Below are positions 45,697 through 56,900 of a stretch of 64,000 nt of DNA, in pieces. Position numbers and translations under genes: made by a program. The notes beneath the pieces are model-generated. The model was not told the DNA's origin and ran no database searches. It was given only the letters and a program-made list of their open reading frames with translations. The stretch comes from Paraconiothyrium sp. Pb-2020 (Eukaryota > Ascomycota > Dothideomycetes > Pleosporales > Didymosphaeriaceae). Location: positions 930,001 through 994,000 of the forward strand of contig JAJUBI010000009.1 of assembly GCA_022419385.1 (NCBI GenBank), written 5' to 3'. Numbering within the stretch: position 1 is the first letter of the stretch; every line of letters begins with the position of its first letter.

Positions 45697-46191
45697 TTAC
45701 TCCCGGGGCTTCGTGTCGGGGTCCTGCAGGATGCCTTCAGCTTCCAGTCTTCGGCGGGCCTCTTCAAGAGCCCATGTCTGAATGCTATACCATGTCAGCC
45801 CTGTACTTGCGACTCAAGCACGTCATCCACCGAGGGTTTCGTCGCCCCTCCCAGCAAGGATGATTGCCTGTCCTGCCCGTGCCAATTCATAGAGCATTTC
45901 CACGTACCTAGTGTCCGGCTTGAACGCATATGCTACGATCGCCACAGCGAAGCTGCCATAGAAACCCCAATACCAAACACCTTCCCACCCCTCCTTCTGG
46001 TACTTCTCACCCGGCTTGACGCCAAACAGCCATCCAGACGGGGGATCGTAGCTTGGGCCGTGGCCGCCTTGCGCGCTCTTCGTTTGTGAGAATGTTCGGC
46101 GAAAGGACAACGGAAACTTGAGGGTGGGCTGGCGAGTCGCGATGGCGGTCGACGTGCGCGCGGCGGCGCGGAGAGGGGTGAGCGAAGGCAT
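45697..46191 (-). CDS. Mitochondrial complex I ESSS subunit (NDUFB11-like), 123 aa
   Basis: Accessory subunit of the membrane arm of NADH:ubiquinone oxidoreductase. Exon 1 (46191-45908) begins MPSLTPLRAAARTSTAIATR, a typical Arg/Ser/Thr mitochondrial presequence. It continues with the conserved YDPPSGWLFGVKPGEKYQKE and a single membrane helix (WYWGFYGSFAVAIVAYAF). A 123-nt intron follows, the longest in the window, from 45907 to 45785. Its acceptor at TATAG gives DTSIQTWALEEARRRLEAEG, and the protein ends DPDTKPRE at 45697. The unspliced ORF would end 27 codons later without this conserved tail. Intact and of the usual length. Confidence 0.87.
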
Positions 46192-46869
46192 TGAGTCCCG
46201 CGAGTATGTGTACGGTGTATGGTGAGTGGAGATGTGTAGGTAGTGGCGGGCGCCGAGGGGAGGACGCGGCGTAGAGGTGTGGAGGACCTGTTGCTCTGGC
46301 GGCGTAGAGTTGTCGTCGAGAAGCTTGGCGGCTGTGGCGGCAGGGAGTCACGTTTGAGCGGGCGGATCCGGCTTAGTGGATGCGAGCTCGGAAAGAAAGC
46401 ACCGGAAGCAAGCACGGCAAGCTACCACTGTTGGAAACGCCACTTTGCTCTACAGCAATCAAATCTTGATGCATTTCTGGATGTTTGTTCAAGACGGTAT
46501 TTGTCTGATTTGTATGTAGTGGTATCTACAACGCCAAAACCCAATTATGTGCAACCGTGTACCTCTATTCAACATGCGGTAACTCATCTATCGCTGCAGC
46601 AGATGCAAGTGTGCACATGTGAGCTGCACGTATGAAAACACTCCAAAACTTTCGACGCCGACCGTTGTTACCCGATGCGTTTGCTTCGTAATTCGTTAAT
46701 GCACACTCCTTATGCCTTTGGAGGTATCTTCCAAATCTTGATCTAATCCAGGCAAATCATAACCTTGCCAACTGGGACAAGGTGGACGTGCCTAGGACAC
46801 CCTAACTTTACCCACGTCATACCAGTCAGCACGTATCGTTCCATACGAGTAGGTAGCAGGGTTAATTGC
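46192..46869. other. Intergenic region CHM7 - ESSS
   Basis: 678 bp containing the ESSS promoter (GC-rich 150 bp next to its ATG) and the CHM7 3' end. No gene is seen. Confidence 0.5.
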
Positions 46870-48423
46870 CTACGCAGGCATTGCCACTCGCTCTTCTCTC
46901 TCTTCCTTTTCTGGTGTCGCGACAGTGATGTTTAACAGCTGGCTGGATATTTCGGCTGTCTCAAGATCCTGCTCTTCGCGCAAATTCTTCGTGTCAGGAA
47001 GCTCGGCGAGGAGCTCAGCAGTCTTCGCTGCTTCTTCCTTCTCTTGCTTCTCCTTCTCAGCCTTCTCAAGCTCGGCAAACTCATCATCAATTTCACTTTC
47101 ATCGATCGGAGTGGCAGTTTCATTAATGATGTTCGTGATCTCCTCAGTAGTGGCCATCTCTTCGTTGACAGAGTCCATGACCTGCTGGACGCCTTCCGCG
47201 CCGCCAACCTTCTTATTCAGAAGAGCCATAGCTTCTGCCCCAGCTTTCATTGCATCCAGCATTCCAACGTTGTCCGCCGCTTGTTGGAGCTTCATATATG
47301 ATTCCTCGAGCTGGATGCTTAAATTGGTGTAGTGCTCCAGCGATGATTGGGCCAGCTTTTTTGACCGCAAACAAGTCTTAGCGCGGGTCAGCTGCTTGAG
47401 CTGTACGGCTTCCTTTGCTGCTAGCTCAGTGTTTGACACATTTGCTTGCAGAAGAGCGACGCGCGCCTGCACCTTGTTGACTGCATCATGAAGTTCCGCC
47501 ATGGCTGTATCCTCCTGCGTGACTGGTGAAGGACGATCTTCAGTGTCGGCCTTGAACTTGATAGTATTTCCCTCCACTGCCAGTGCTTGTCTGTCGCGAA
47601 CCATGTGTACAAGTATGACGTCCAGGTCGCGGGCGGTGATTGGCTGTTCCTGATTCAGGACCTTTCCGAAACGCTTCAAGAAGGCTGGCTTCGAGGATAT
47701 GCGGTCCGTGATCGAGGTGTGCGGTTGATCTTTGTATTGTTTTAAAATCGTCTCTGCGGCGGCTTCCACGTTTGCAACTACCACGAAGGGCCCGGCCGGC
47801 AGCTGAGTTGAAGGCCCAAGCAAAGAGCTCTTACTCATCTCCCATACTCCGGATAGCAAACCGCCTACGGATACCTTTGGCAACTTAAACCATGGTTTCT
47901 GGTAGATCGGCTGCGTCGAAGTCATCCAGTCTTGTACTAGTACGAGAGATCCCTTCTTGATTGCGTCTTGAAAAACATCGCGCAAACAGGTTGGCAACCC
48001 GAAATCTTTGTGTTGTAAGGCGCGCGAGAGCTCGTTGCCCGTGTCGATGATCAGGAGATTTCGCGTGGTACCAGAGCCAGGAAGAACACCTGCGCGAGCG
48101 GCATGTTCGAGAGCCCTTTTCCAAGCGTTGAGGTTTGCGAGGTAGCCTTCGGGGTTGGTCTGTTGCTGTTCTCGAAAGTCGGAGTAAAGGGACGCAAGGC
48201 GGTTGCGGTTTCGAAAGGCTTCTTCGTGGGTAAGTATGTATTCTACCAGCTCAGTCATGTCTGATTCGTGGTATGGAAAAGCGGCGGCGCGTTGTCCAGC
48301 TGTCTTCGGTCTCTTAAACAGGCGCTTTGTAGGTTGCGCAGTTGAAGATGGCGACTGTGCAGGGATACCCTGACTAGCGTCGTTCCGCCTCCGCTTGAGC
48401 TGCATGACAGGAGCTTCGATCAT
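46870..48423 (-). CDS. CHM7: ESCRT-III-related protein Chm7/CHMP7 (Snf7 family), 517 aa
   Basis: ESCRT-III adaptor that works at the inner nuclear membrane, in yeast with Heh1/Heh2, to seal or survey the nuclear envelope and clear defective pores. Single exon. The N-terminal half (about 50-240) has a winged-helix-like character (MTELVEYILTHEEAFRNRNR; WFKLPKVSVGGLLSGVWEMS). The C-terminal half is a Snf7-type helical domain: MAELHDAVNKVQARVALLQA, then LKQLTRAKTCLRSKKL, LEESYMKLQQAADNVGMLDA and MDSVNEEMATTEEITNII. Acidic, Lys/Glu-rich coiled coil follows near the end. The fusion of a winged-helix N-domain to Snf7 distinguishes it from ordinary CHMPs. Intact. The N-terminal basic stretch (LKRRRND, KRLFKRPK) could be a nuclear signal. 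Confidence 0.83.
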   Translation of the reverse strand: MIEAPVMQLKRRRNDASQGIPAQSPSSTAQPTKRLFKRPKTAGQRAAAFPYHESDMTELVEYILTHEEAFRNRNRLASLYSDFREQQQTNPEGYLANLNAWKRALEHAARAGVLPGSGTTRNLLIIDTGNELSRALQHKDFGLPTCLRDVFQDAIKKGSLVLVQDWMTSTQPIYQKPWFKLPKVSVGGLLSGVWEMSKSSLLGPSTQLPAGPFVVVANVEAAAETILKQYKDQPHTSITDRISSKPAFLKRFGKVLNQEQPITARDLDVILVHMVRDRQALAVEGNTIKFKADTEDRPSPVTQEDTAMAELHDAVNKVQARVALLQANVSNTELAAKEAVQLKQLTRAKTCLRSKKLAQSSLEHYTNLSIQLEESYMKLQQAADNVGMLDAMKAGAEAMALLNKKVGGAEGVQQVMDSVNEEMATTEEITNIINETATPIDESEIDDEFAELEKAEKEKQEKEEAAKTAELLAELPDTKNLREEQDLETAEISSQLLNITVATPEKEEREERVAMPA

Positions 48424-48985
48424 CTTTTATCACAGTCCACAAAGAGCGCTCTGCTGGCCGTAAACCAATAGCTGAGATTGAAGGTCAAGGCTGAAATCGC
48501 TTTCAACCGAGAAGTGGTAGTGTGCGGGGCAGGATCGGGCAATATTTGGGTGAGCGTTGGCGCGTCCTCGTTTCATAACAACGCAGCAGAATCGATTAAC
48601 CTCGCGCGCGACCACTACATTCACTGCGACGCTACACGATGCACTAGTGGCCAGAGGGGTCCGAGAACTAATACGGGTGTAAGGCTTCCTTGCTCTTCCT
48701 TCGCATTTAGAGACGACCAGAACAAGGACGGGTCTCCAACCGCAATATATGCACTCGCAGGAGCTCGGCTGAACTTCTGCCACGACGTCCAGACGAACAG
48801 GATGGTATGCCCTTTTGTCATAACTTGCAAATAACAACTACCATTTCGGCTTCTTCGTTCTTCACGCGCAACAGCGAGAATGTCTTTGTGATTTGCGCCC
48901 TGGTCAAATAGGAGAACCCTAGTGTATCAATTCAAGTATGGTATCATTTTGCCCAGAACACCGCCCGATGCATTAGAAGATAACT
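48424..48985. other. Intergenic region GPN2 - CHM7
   Basis: 562 bp between two minus-strand genes with small overlapping ORFs on both strands and nothing recognisable. Confidence 0.5.
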
Positions 48986-50270
48986 CTATCTTTTCAACAC
49001 ATTCACTCCACCATCCTTCTTTCCTTCTATGAATTTGCGCATCTCTTCGAGATCGTCCTCCATGTCATCGTCGTCGTCACCGCATCCAGCGGTCGTCGTG
49101 CGCCTGACTGCTTCTTCAGGCGCTGGTATGGATGCCGCTGGCGGAGCTTCTTGCGGCGGGTCTTTCATTTCCTTGCTCTCTTCTGCCCATGCACGCCGCT
49201 CCTCTTCGTCTAGCTCATCGCGTCGGTCTAGCCACCTTTCTTGCACATCGCGTGCATCCATCGTAACGCCTTCTGACCGCATGGCCATCTGCCACACTGT
49301 GTCATTTGCGCCTTCGATTCCTCCAAATGCATAACCTCCTGCTCGGTCGATAGCACGTAGCAGTGTCATCATGCTCCTCTTGTCCTCTACAGCGAGGGTT
49401 TCGAAACCCACTAGCGCGAAGTCTTCAACTAGTTCTACGATAGCTTTGTTCAGTGCCGAGAACTTTGATGCAGGTTCCTCCTCGTCATCCATGTCTGTGT
49501 CGCTTTTTTCGTCTTTCAAGGCCGAACTTGGCCCTGGAATCCCAGATGTCTGTTCCCTGTTCAAAAGAGGAAGCAAGTAATTCAAGCCTTGCACCTCCGT
49601 GTAAAAGTCTAGATTGAAGGGTAGGTCTCCATAGTCGCGTAGTTTGTCGATCTTCGTGAGCACGTTGAGGTGTGGCAAGTCCATCTGCAGCATGCTTCGT
49701 AATGCGAGTAGCAGCGAGGAGACGTATAGCGAGGGTCTCGAAAGTACGATAGAATCGGTCAGGTGGACGACTACGAGCTGCCAACAGTCAGCAGAGGTCG
49801 ACAAGCAAGAGAGGTGAAGAATACTCTGTACCCAATCTTTTGGAGGCGGAAGAAGATGTTCCGTAACGACGAGTGGTGTGTGAACAGCTCGACTTGACCG
49901 GGACAGTCGAAGAGTATGTAATCATCTATCCAGACTCAGCCTTTACTTCCTCTTACAGCGGGCGCATAGGTGTCCGCGGACCTCCGAGTTCCTTCAAGCC
50001 TTTCTCCAACCAGTCAAAATTGTGTTCCAGCTCCTCCAGCGCGTACAGTATGCCTCCGTTCGGTCCTAGTGTTTCCTGCTCCATGATTTCGTCTATCGTG
50101 ACCAGGTCCCTTACGTCCAAGTCCGGCTGATACGAGGTGTGGTCGTTGGCGGGATCGAGGTTTACGACGGAAACTTTGCGCTCGATTGCGGTCATGAATT
50201 GTTCCATGCCGTCGCAGTACGTCGACTTCCCGGAGCCCGGTGGTCCGATCACCAATTGTGCAAACGGCAT
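48986..50270 (-). CDS. GPN2: GPN-loop GTPase 2, 393 aa
   Basis: GTPase needed for assembly and nuclear import of RNA polymerases II and III. Exons are 50270-49982, 49925-49825 and 49777-48986. Exon 1 has the P-loop GPPGSGKSTYCDGM near the N-terminus, VVNLDPAND, and the family's Gly-Pro-Asn loop in ETLGPNGGILYALE. To keep frame the first intron must start at GTCCGC (49981-49926, 56 nt). It then gives LKELGDDYILFDCPGQVELF with the DXXG-type switch. The second intron is 47 nt. The G4 motif is NVLTKIDK. A long acidic tail (GCGDDDDDMEDDLEEM) ends the protein. Intact. Shares a 184-bp promoter with BUB3. Confidence 0.92.
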
Positions 50271-50454
50271 CTTGGAAATATCGTGGTGTCGATGTTACGG
50301 ATTGAGAGGTACAGGCGCGGGGCGCAAGGACAAGGGAGGGGTAGGTAGCTTAAGCTCGAACCTTCCCTAGCCGGAAAAAGGAAGGACCGATCGTGTTTAC
50401 TGCGAAAGGCACCTTCTTCAGTCTGCTTTCAATCCCCTGTCGTTCCGCGCAAAC
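50271..50454. promoter_or_regulatory. Short bidirectional promoter GPN2 / BUB3
   Basis: Only 184 bp separate the two ATGs of these divergent genes, so both 5' UTRs and core promoters must overlap or be very short. No TATA box is obvious on either strand. Confidence 0.6.
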
Positions 50455-51539
50455 ATGTCCAGTAAGTCCATTTCCTTGAGCCAAATTATCTGACATAGCT
50501 GATGTCATCCAAAGGCCAATTTGAGCTCGCCCAGAATCCCACCGACCCCATATCCGCTGTCAAGTTTGCGCCAAACTCCTCTTCGCGCCTACTCGTATCC
50601 TCGTGGGACCGAAATGTCTATCTCTACGATACCCTTGCTGAACCGGGTGGCAAGCTTCTCCAAAAGTTCGAACATTCCGCCCCCGTACTAGATGTGTGTT
50701 TTGGCCGAGATGACAATGAGGCGTTCAGCGCAGGCATGGACTGGGAAGTGCGCAGAATCGACTTGGACAGCGGCGCGCAAACCGTACTCTCAACGCATTC
50801 AGCTGGCGTACGCAACGTCTTCTACTCGGCTCCTCACAATCTCTTGGTCTCTTCGTCATGGGACTCCACCCTCCACCTGCACGACCTCTCACAACCTGGC
50901 GAATTTTCTACAGTGGCGCTTCCTGCAAAAGCATTTTCCCTCACTGCCTCACCTACAAAGCTCGTTGTAGCCATGGCTAATCGCTCAGTCAACATATATG
51001 AGCTAGACACGCTAGCACAGGCAGCACAATCGGGCGGCGATCAGGACGTGAAACCGTGGCAGCAGAGGGAGAGCAGCATGAAGTACATGACACGCGCGGT
51101 ATCGTGTATGCCCAACGACGCAGGCTATGCCAGCTCTAGTATCGAAGGCAGAGTAGCTGTCGAATGGTTTGACCCGAGTGAGGAATCACAGTCGCGGAAA
51201 TACGCTTTCAAATGCCACCGACAGACGGTTGAGGGACAAGACGTAGTGTACCCGGTCAATGCGCTGGCCTTCCATCCCGTTCATGGCACTTTCGCGTCCG
51301 GTGGCGGAGACGGTGTGGTCGCCCTATGGGACGCCGTGCACAAGAGGAGGATCAGACAGTACCAACGGTTCCCCGCAAGTGTTCAGACGATCGACTTCAG
51401 CACCGACGGAAAGTATGTGGCGGTTGGCGTCAGCCCAGGTTTCGAGGACGGTTCGGACGATGTGCCCGATGGCGCTATCAAGGTGTTCATCCGCGAGTTG
51501 AGCGATACAGAGGCGAAGGGCAAGGCATCGAAAAAGTAG
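50455..51539 (+). CDS. BUB3: Spindle-checkpoint WD40 protein Bub3, 343 aa
   Basis: Seven-bladed WD40 propeller that recruits Bub1/Mad3 to phosphorylated kinetochores. The first coding exon is only seven bases (50455-50461). A 53-nt intron (50462-50514) then leads to SQFELAQNPTDPISAVKFAP. The start at 50502 suggested by the open frame lies inside the intron. Blades are visible as SSRLLVSSWDRNVYLYDT, DNEAFSAGMDWEVRRIDLD, NLLVSSSWDSTLHLHDL, KLVVAMANRSVNIYEL, GYASSSIEGRVAVEWF, GTFASGGGDGVVALWD and GKYVAVGVS. EGRVAVEWF and the FHPVHGTFASGGGDG motif are diagnostic of Bub3/Rae1. Bub3 fits better than Rae1 because the N-terminus is short. Intact. Confidence 0.92.
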
Positions 51540-52269
51540 GACATCTACGAAGCTGCCGTGAAATGGGCGTCAGGCGTTATGCGTTAGGGAGAGCGGAGGA
51601 TGCACGGATGGCTACTATCTACATCATACCCTTTACAGATCTTGACACCAGTGATGCGGTGATCAGTCTACAAGGTAGCGCTCTCAATGATTCACAGATT
51701 ATTATCCCACACTCAGATACTGAGACATTAGAACTTGCTTGACCGTTTGCGGAAATATCAGCCATGGTTGTTGCGACATATAAAGGTGGTCCGTGTCATC
51801 AAAGCACTGGAATGCGCCTTGCATAACTTTAACTCCGTGCTTCCACACAATCGGTCTGCTGATGGATTATGGAAGACTCCGCTGATCGGTCATTGCTCGG
51901 TGCTTGTCTTGGTGGCACCATCCTCGAAGTAAAGCTTTCTCACTTATTACTGAATACTGCACTCTACACATCCATCATTCCGAGACATTCTCCGGCCTTA
52001 CGTGGCCCAGCGCCAGTAAGCATGGCTTTCACTAACGAGTCTCTCCAGGCCCTCATTGCAGCTGGATACAAATCGTACGGCGGCCCGACATCTCTTCGAC
52101 AGCGCAAACCTTATCGGACACCCGATGCGCCATCCGGCCCACGCGTTTTACTTCACCTTAAGAAGCCCCGGCAGTGATCGTGTGATCACCTCAAAGCAAT
52201 TCAGAATCTTTTCAACTCCCAACTTTCAGTAAATGCCGACAACATCCGTCCATCTACATCAGCTACACA
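51540..52269. other. Intergenic region downstream of BUB3
   Basis: 730 bp. A 51-codon ORF at 52023-52177 has an ATG but no similarity I can name. Otherwise nothing is seen. Confidence 0.4.
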
Positions 52270-52560
52270 ATGTGTCAACGACAAGTCTACACATGCGCGA
52301 CCTGCTCGAGAGATGGTCCATATGACTGGGTGCCACCGTTCTGTGCCAACTACATGACAGCACTAAGCAAGCCGGAAAACCATGGCGTGAACGGAAACAG
52401 GACCAAGGAAGACGTCTTACACTACCAAGTTTGCAACGTTGATACCATTCCGGAACGTCTGCCTCAATTTGGTCCGGAAGGAGCTCGTGCTCAATGTAGC
52501 TTTTGTTTCACGGCAGATCAAAACAAGGAAAATAAGCGGCCTCGGCAAGGTTCGAGATAG
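52270..52560 (+). CDS. Small Cys-containing hypothetical protein (96 aa)
   Basis: I do not recognise it. It starts MCQRQVYTCATCSRDGPYDW. Cys pairs at the N-terminus (CATC) and near the C-terminus (CSFC) with two single Cys between could form a small zinc-ribbon-like fold. No signal peptide. The tail is basic (NKENKRPRQGSR). It lies alone between BUB3 and the SET gene. The spacing of Cys residues rather than any family match is the reason to list it. It may be a chance ORF. Confidence 0.35.
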   Translation: MCQRQVYTCATCSRDGPYDWVPPFCANYMTALSKPENHGVNGNRTKEDVLHYQVCNVDTIPERLPQFGPEGARAQCSFCFTADQNKENKRPRQGSR

Positions 52561-52889
52561 AAGTGGTCTCCATGCGGACTTCGTGAAGGGAAAATTCAAT
52601 TAACATAGAGTATTCGTACGTCAGCAGGGAGCATTTGTATTTAATGGGTCTACTACTTGTATATGGCATGTTGGCATTTGTGTACGTCTTTACACGTTCG
52701 GAAGCACGATTACAGTACAGTGGAAAACTACATTGTCGAAATAAACATATCGATGCTACTAGACAAGAAGAACATTTATGCAGTGTCTTCTCCTCGGGAA
52801 AGTGATGCAGCCTGCTGCGCTTGATATACAGAGATCACAAACATGCGTTGATACAGTTTCAGCTTGCTTACTCTGGGAAGCGAAACGAT
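52561..52889. other. Short gap before the SET gene
   Basis: 329 bp, AT-rich, containing the 3' UTR of the minus-strand SET gene. Nothing else is seen. Confidence 0.45.
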
Positions 52890-53744
52890 TTAGGGATCAG
52901 TGTCAGCCGAAAATCGGCAGTTTTCCGAACCGCACCGACAAGACTCACCTGGCTGGAAGTGATTCGAACCGTAATCGATCGTGATCTCTTCACCCTTCGC
53001 AATCGGCTTGGTGTTCTGAATCATTATAACCCTCCTATGCATGCCGATGCGTCCAACAAGCAGAACAGCATTGGGATCACAGGCATGGTTCAAAAAGCGG
53101 AAAACGGAACCCTTATGGGTAGCATCGATAGAGCACTGCGGCTGCCGGCAGGCCAACCTACCCTTCTGTGTCATCCTCGCCTTACCAATATTTATATTGG
53201 CAAAATACTGCGTCGCTTGGTTAGACCTAGTCTTGTCAATGGGAACGAGTTCACCAGTGTACTCACCAAGGATTTCACCAGCCTTGATGTCCGATCTAGC
53301 GAACACCCCATAGCCTTTGCCAGGTGTAGGTGATATACGGATGCTGTCGATCCAAAAACTCTGCATCTGGGCCGACCACTCTTGGTAGTCGCAGTAGCAA
53401 GCGTCTTCGGCCTCGTCACAGACACCGCATTCCTCTTCCTTGGCAGGAGAACCGAGGATGTCTTCAACGCTGACGGGTGGCCACTTATCCATATGATAGG
53501 CAGGCTCCTTGGCCTCCTCCCAGTGAGAGGCATCGAGAGTGCTCTGCTTCAACAGGGTAGAGACCATCTTGTCGCCATCGATCACTTGACGAGCCGGACC
53601 TACCCGACGCCCATTAATGTCTTGGTGGTAAAATTCAATACGTGGAAGCGCAACCATGTAATGTTGACGCAGTGCTTTGTCAGTTACAGTGAGTTCGCTA
53701 GCCCTGCGGCGCGAGCGACTACCAGTGCCGCTCCGAGTAGACAT
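52890..53744 (-). CDS. SET-domain protein (putative lysine methyltransferase), 284 aa
   Basis: Probable S-adenosylmethionine-dependent protein lysine methyltransferase. The frame is open upstream to 53822, but MSTRSGTGSRSRRRASE at 53744 is a more natural start, with a basic N-terminus. Residues 105-120 hold a Cys cluster (CGVCDEAEDACYCDY) in the place of a pre-SET. The SET domain spans about 132-260: GKGYGVFARSDIKAGEILGE, then FRFLNHACDPNA (the NHXCXPN motif, 219-225) and GEEITIDYG with the catalytic-site Tyr. A post-SET-like CXCX4C (CRCGSENC) follows. A GTGAGT inside the post-SET coding looks like a donor, but splicing there would remove it. The substrate cannot be told. Stand-alone fungal SET proteins of this size are poorly characterised. 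Confidence 0.82.
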   Translation of the reverse strand: MSTRSGTGSRSRRRASELTVTDKALRQHYMVALPRIEFYHQDINGRRVGPARQVIDGDKMVSTLLKQSTLDASHWEEAKEPAYHMDKWPPVSVEDILGSPAKEEECGVCDEAEDACYCDYQEWSAQMQSFWIDSIRISPTPGKGYGVFARSDIKAGEILGEYTGELVPIDKTRSNQATQYFANINIGKARMTQKGRLACRQPQCSIDATHKGSVFRFLNHACDPNAVLLVGRIGMHRRVIMIQNTKPIAKGEEITIDYGSNHFQPGESCRCGSENCRFSADTDP

Positions 53745-53999
53745 CTTGTGGAAGTTGAGTATGCGGATCGCAAGGGGGAAGAAGTTCTTCTGCAACTTAT
53801 AAGCGCCAAATTCATAGTGCATCTACATTATAATACCACAACGCGCCTGGTTATACTGGACAGAGAACATTGTTGCTTTGTCCCAGTTGATCAGAATAGG
53901 CAAAAGTAAAAGTGCGTTTGCAGGGCATTGTAACATTATAGCAGGGTGGATGAAACGAACACAGCTGGATGGACCTAGATTTGTTGGCTGTACGACTAC

Positions 54000-56900
54000 C
54001 TATCCTGTCCCTGAGCTCGACTGGCTATCTGACCTCTTTGGCAGCATGATCTCCTCCAAAGCTACACTTCTTCTTCTTCCACCCATCGCTCCAAGCAAAC
54101 TTGGTCGCATACTACCTCCTGCGCTCACGTTGCTTTCTTCATTCCCCTGCCGCCGTCCCGCAATAGTACCTCCACCGCTAATCACACTTCCACCCAAAGA
54201 CCACCCTGGACTGCTAGCTGGACTCGCACCGAGAACGTTAATCGCCGGAGGAAGACCCAACGACGGGATGTTGTTATCGAGAACGGGCAGTATGCGTGGA
54301 GAAGGCGAGGGATGCGGTGCTTGCTTGAACACCTCGGTGGCATAGAAGGCTTGCAGAAGGGTAGCGTTTGAGCAAAATGCTTCAAGCTCGTCTTTGACTT
54401 GCTCAGGAGTCTGAGTTATGGTGTTTGCAGCTGACGCCGAAGTTGCTGTGACTGGCGTGGGGGTGGCGGACGGTTTGTCCTGCAGCGCACTGTGAAGAAG
54501 GCTAGAATCCTGAACCGGACGGGCGAGCGGACTAGAGAATGGCGACCGATGTGGGTTCGCACGTTCTGCTGGGGTTGTGGGCATCCGGTCTTTATCGTTG
54601 ACTACGCGTTTGTGTTCATATGGATCTGTGGGTCGGAACCTGTTCGTGTCCTTTGCGCGATTATGCGCTAGACGATTTGCTAGTATTGCGAAGTTGCCGT
54701 CGTGCAAAATCTGTGCCAGGAGTGTGCCGCTCTTATGAATAAACTGTGTGTACTTATAGTCTGGATTTCCCCATGAATATGCAACCTCGACATCGGCAGG
54801 GAAAGAATCGGCAGATTCGATGTCCAGCACAAAGTTCAGCCGGCGCAGCAAAGCTTTGTGATATGCAAATCTATCGTTCCTGGTGTATGGTGTTGAAAAG
54901 TGAGATGAATCCCAGCTAGTATCAGTATGTGTCTGAGGTGGTTGTAGAGCGAGCTTGATGATGTATGGTTCACGGAAAGGGTGGCGGTCGGCGATGTTCG
55001 ATGCTTCCGCAATTGGTACCTCGACCAACTTTAGTCCATACTTTTCGACACTAGTGGCCCACGACACAATAGCGTCCTCGATGAGTTTCGCCGTGACGTT
55101 CATCCAATCGATGCGGATATGGTAGCAGTTGTCAGGATTCGATAAACGGTCATAGTGCAATGAGATAATCTCTGGGCGATAGGAACGCTTGCGAGGGTCT
55201 ACGTCGTACCGCATAACACGCGACAGGAGGACTTTACGTTTGGGAGTGCCCGAACGAGTCGGAGTCTTCTCTCCACCTTTCTCAGAATCTGCACTTGGCG
55301 AGTCGCCAGTACTGGGACGTGAGCGTAAGCTTCCTCGGGAAACCAAAGGCGAAGTACGTGGGCCATCGGAAAGAGGTGTAGAGGGGACAGATCGATCAGA
55401 TTTACGCATGCCAAACCAGCCAGTTCTTGAATCGGGTCGAGGTGCGCGATACTCAGGGGCGATGGAGTAGAAGAAGTTACCGTCGCGGAATGCGTGCCGT
55501 TTTTGGACATGATGAAAGAGACCTTTCTTCATGAGCTGGTTTCCCAGGTCCACAGCTTCGTCGCGCGTTTCGACATCCTTGAAGTTTGACAGCAGCCAGC
55601 TCGTAAGATCGAAACCTAGGAAACAATTGTAGTGCAACCGCATGTGCCACCTTCGGTCAAGCATAGGGATACCTCCTTCACCTTGAATATCTTCAGCAAG
55701 CTTCTTTATGTCAATGTTCGAAGTGTGGTACTGCTCCGTCTCTGAGAAAATTGATGTTGGAAACTCGCTCTCGGTGTCGTTGATCAAAGAATTATCTGCG
55801 CCTGCAGCGACTATCGCGGAAGGATCACGAGTTTGATATTCGATCGCAAGGGGATTGGGGTCTTTTTGTTTCCGACTGTTTGTAGCCTGGAAATGACGCT
55901 CCTCAGGTGGGATGTAACGGTACTTCTGCCATACTTGGGTCAGCTTTCGAATCCCTTCGAGCCGGATCTCTTCCTCAGAATCTTCAGCTAGCATCGGCAG
56001 CGGGCGTCTGTTGATGGTGGGTAGGTCCACCGGTATCAGTACGAAACGAGCTCTCCAGAACCTCAACACCTCGGAGAACTCATCTTGATATCCCGCTAGG
56101 AAGGTATCAATGAAGTTCCAGTTGTACTCTTTTCGAGGTGGTCGAAGGATGACGTTTCGCGCCTCGTAATTATCCTCAAATGCCGTTCGTATGTATGGCT
56201 TATATGGGAAAGGTGTGTCAATACCTGCTGACGACTGGAGTGCTGTTGTAGGTTTGCGACTGAATCGCTTGATCTCTACCTCGCCACCAGCGACACAGAC
56301 AAGCTGGTGGATAGTATTACCAATACTGAGGAAAACAGTATCACCGTCACGAGACATGTATTCTGTGTCGAAAATGTTGGCCAAGTCCAGTTCACGTCGT
56401 CCTGAGAAGTCCGCTACCGCAGAGCCCACAATAATCTGGAAGCCATGAGACAACCGAAAAGCAATAAGCTCACGAACGAGAGATTCGCGAGATTTGGGAG
56501 CTTCGAGCATCTCTTCGTCATCTTTCTGTGTGATCTTATACGGACTCTCATTGTACTCCGTCGCCAGCTGCTCAGGGCTAGGAAAATACTCGTTTGTCAG
56601 GGGCACCGCAGCTGGAGAGCAGAGTGATTTCCATTTCACAGAAGCAGTTTTCAATCGCTTAGGGAAAACGTGCTGCCACCGTCGGAACTGGCTGGCAATG
56701 CTGATGTTGTTTTTCTTCGGATTGCAGGGATTGACTAGCACAGCCCAGGGAGCAATGGCGCTGGTAGGTGACAAGGTTCGAGGGATGACTTTGGCGCCTC
56801 CGCTCGTTGACAGCATGTCTAGTTTTGGAGGAACAGAATCGCCCAAGGCACGCGAGCCCGCAAGCAAGAAAGTGGAGCCTGGGTCCTTGACGACTGAGCC

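Noticed and set aside
52920..52948. GTGAGT inside the SET gene as a splice donor
   Set aside because: Splicing there would delete the CXCX4C post-SET-like motif, and the unspliced frame ends naturally soon after it.
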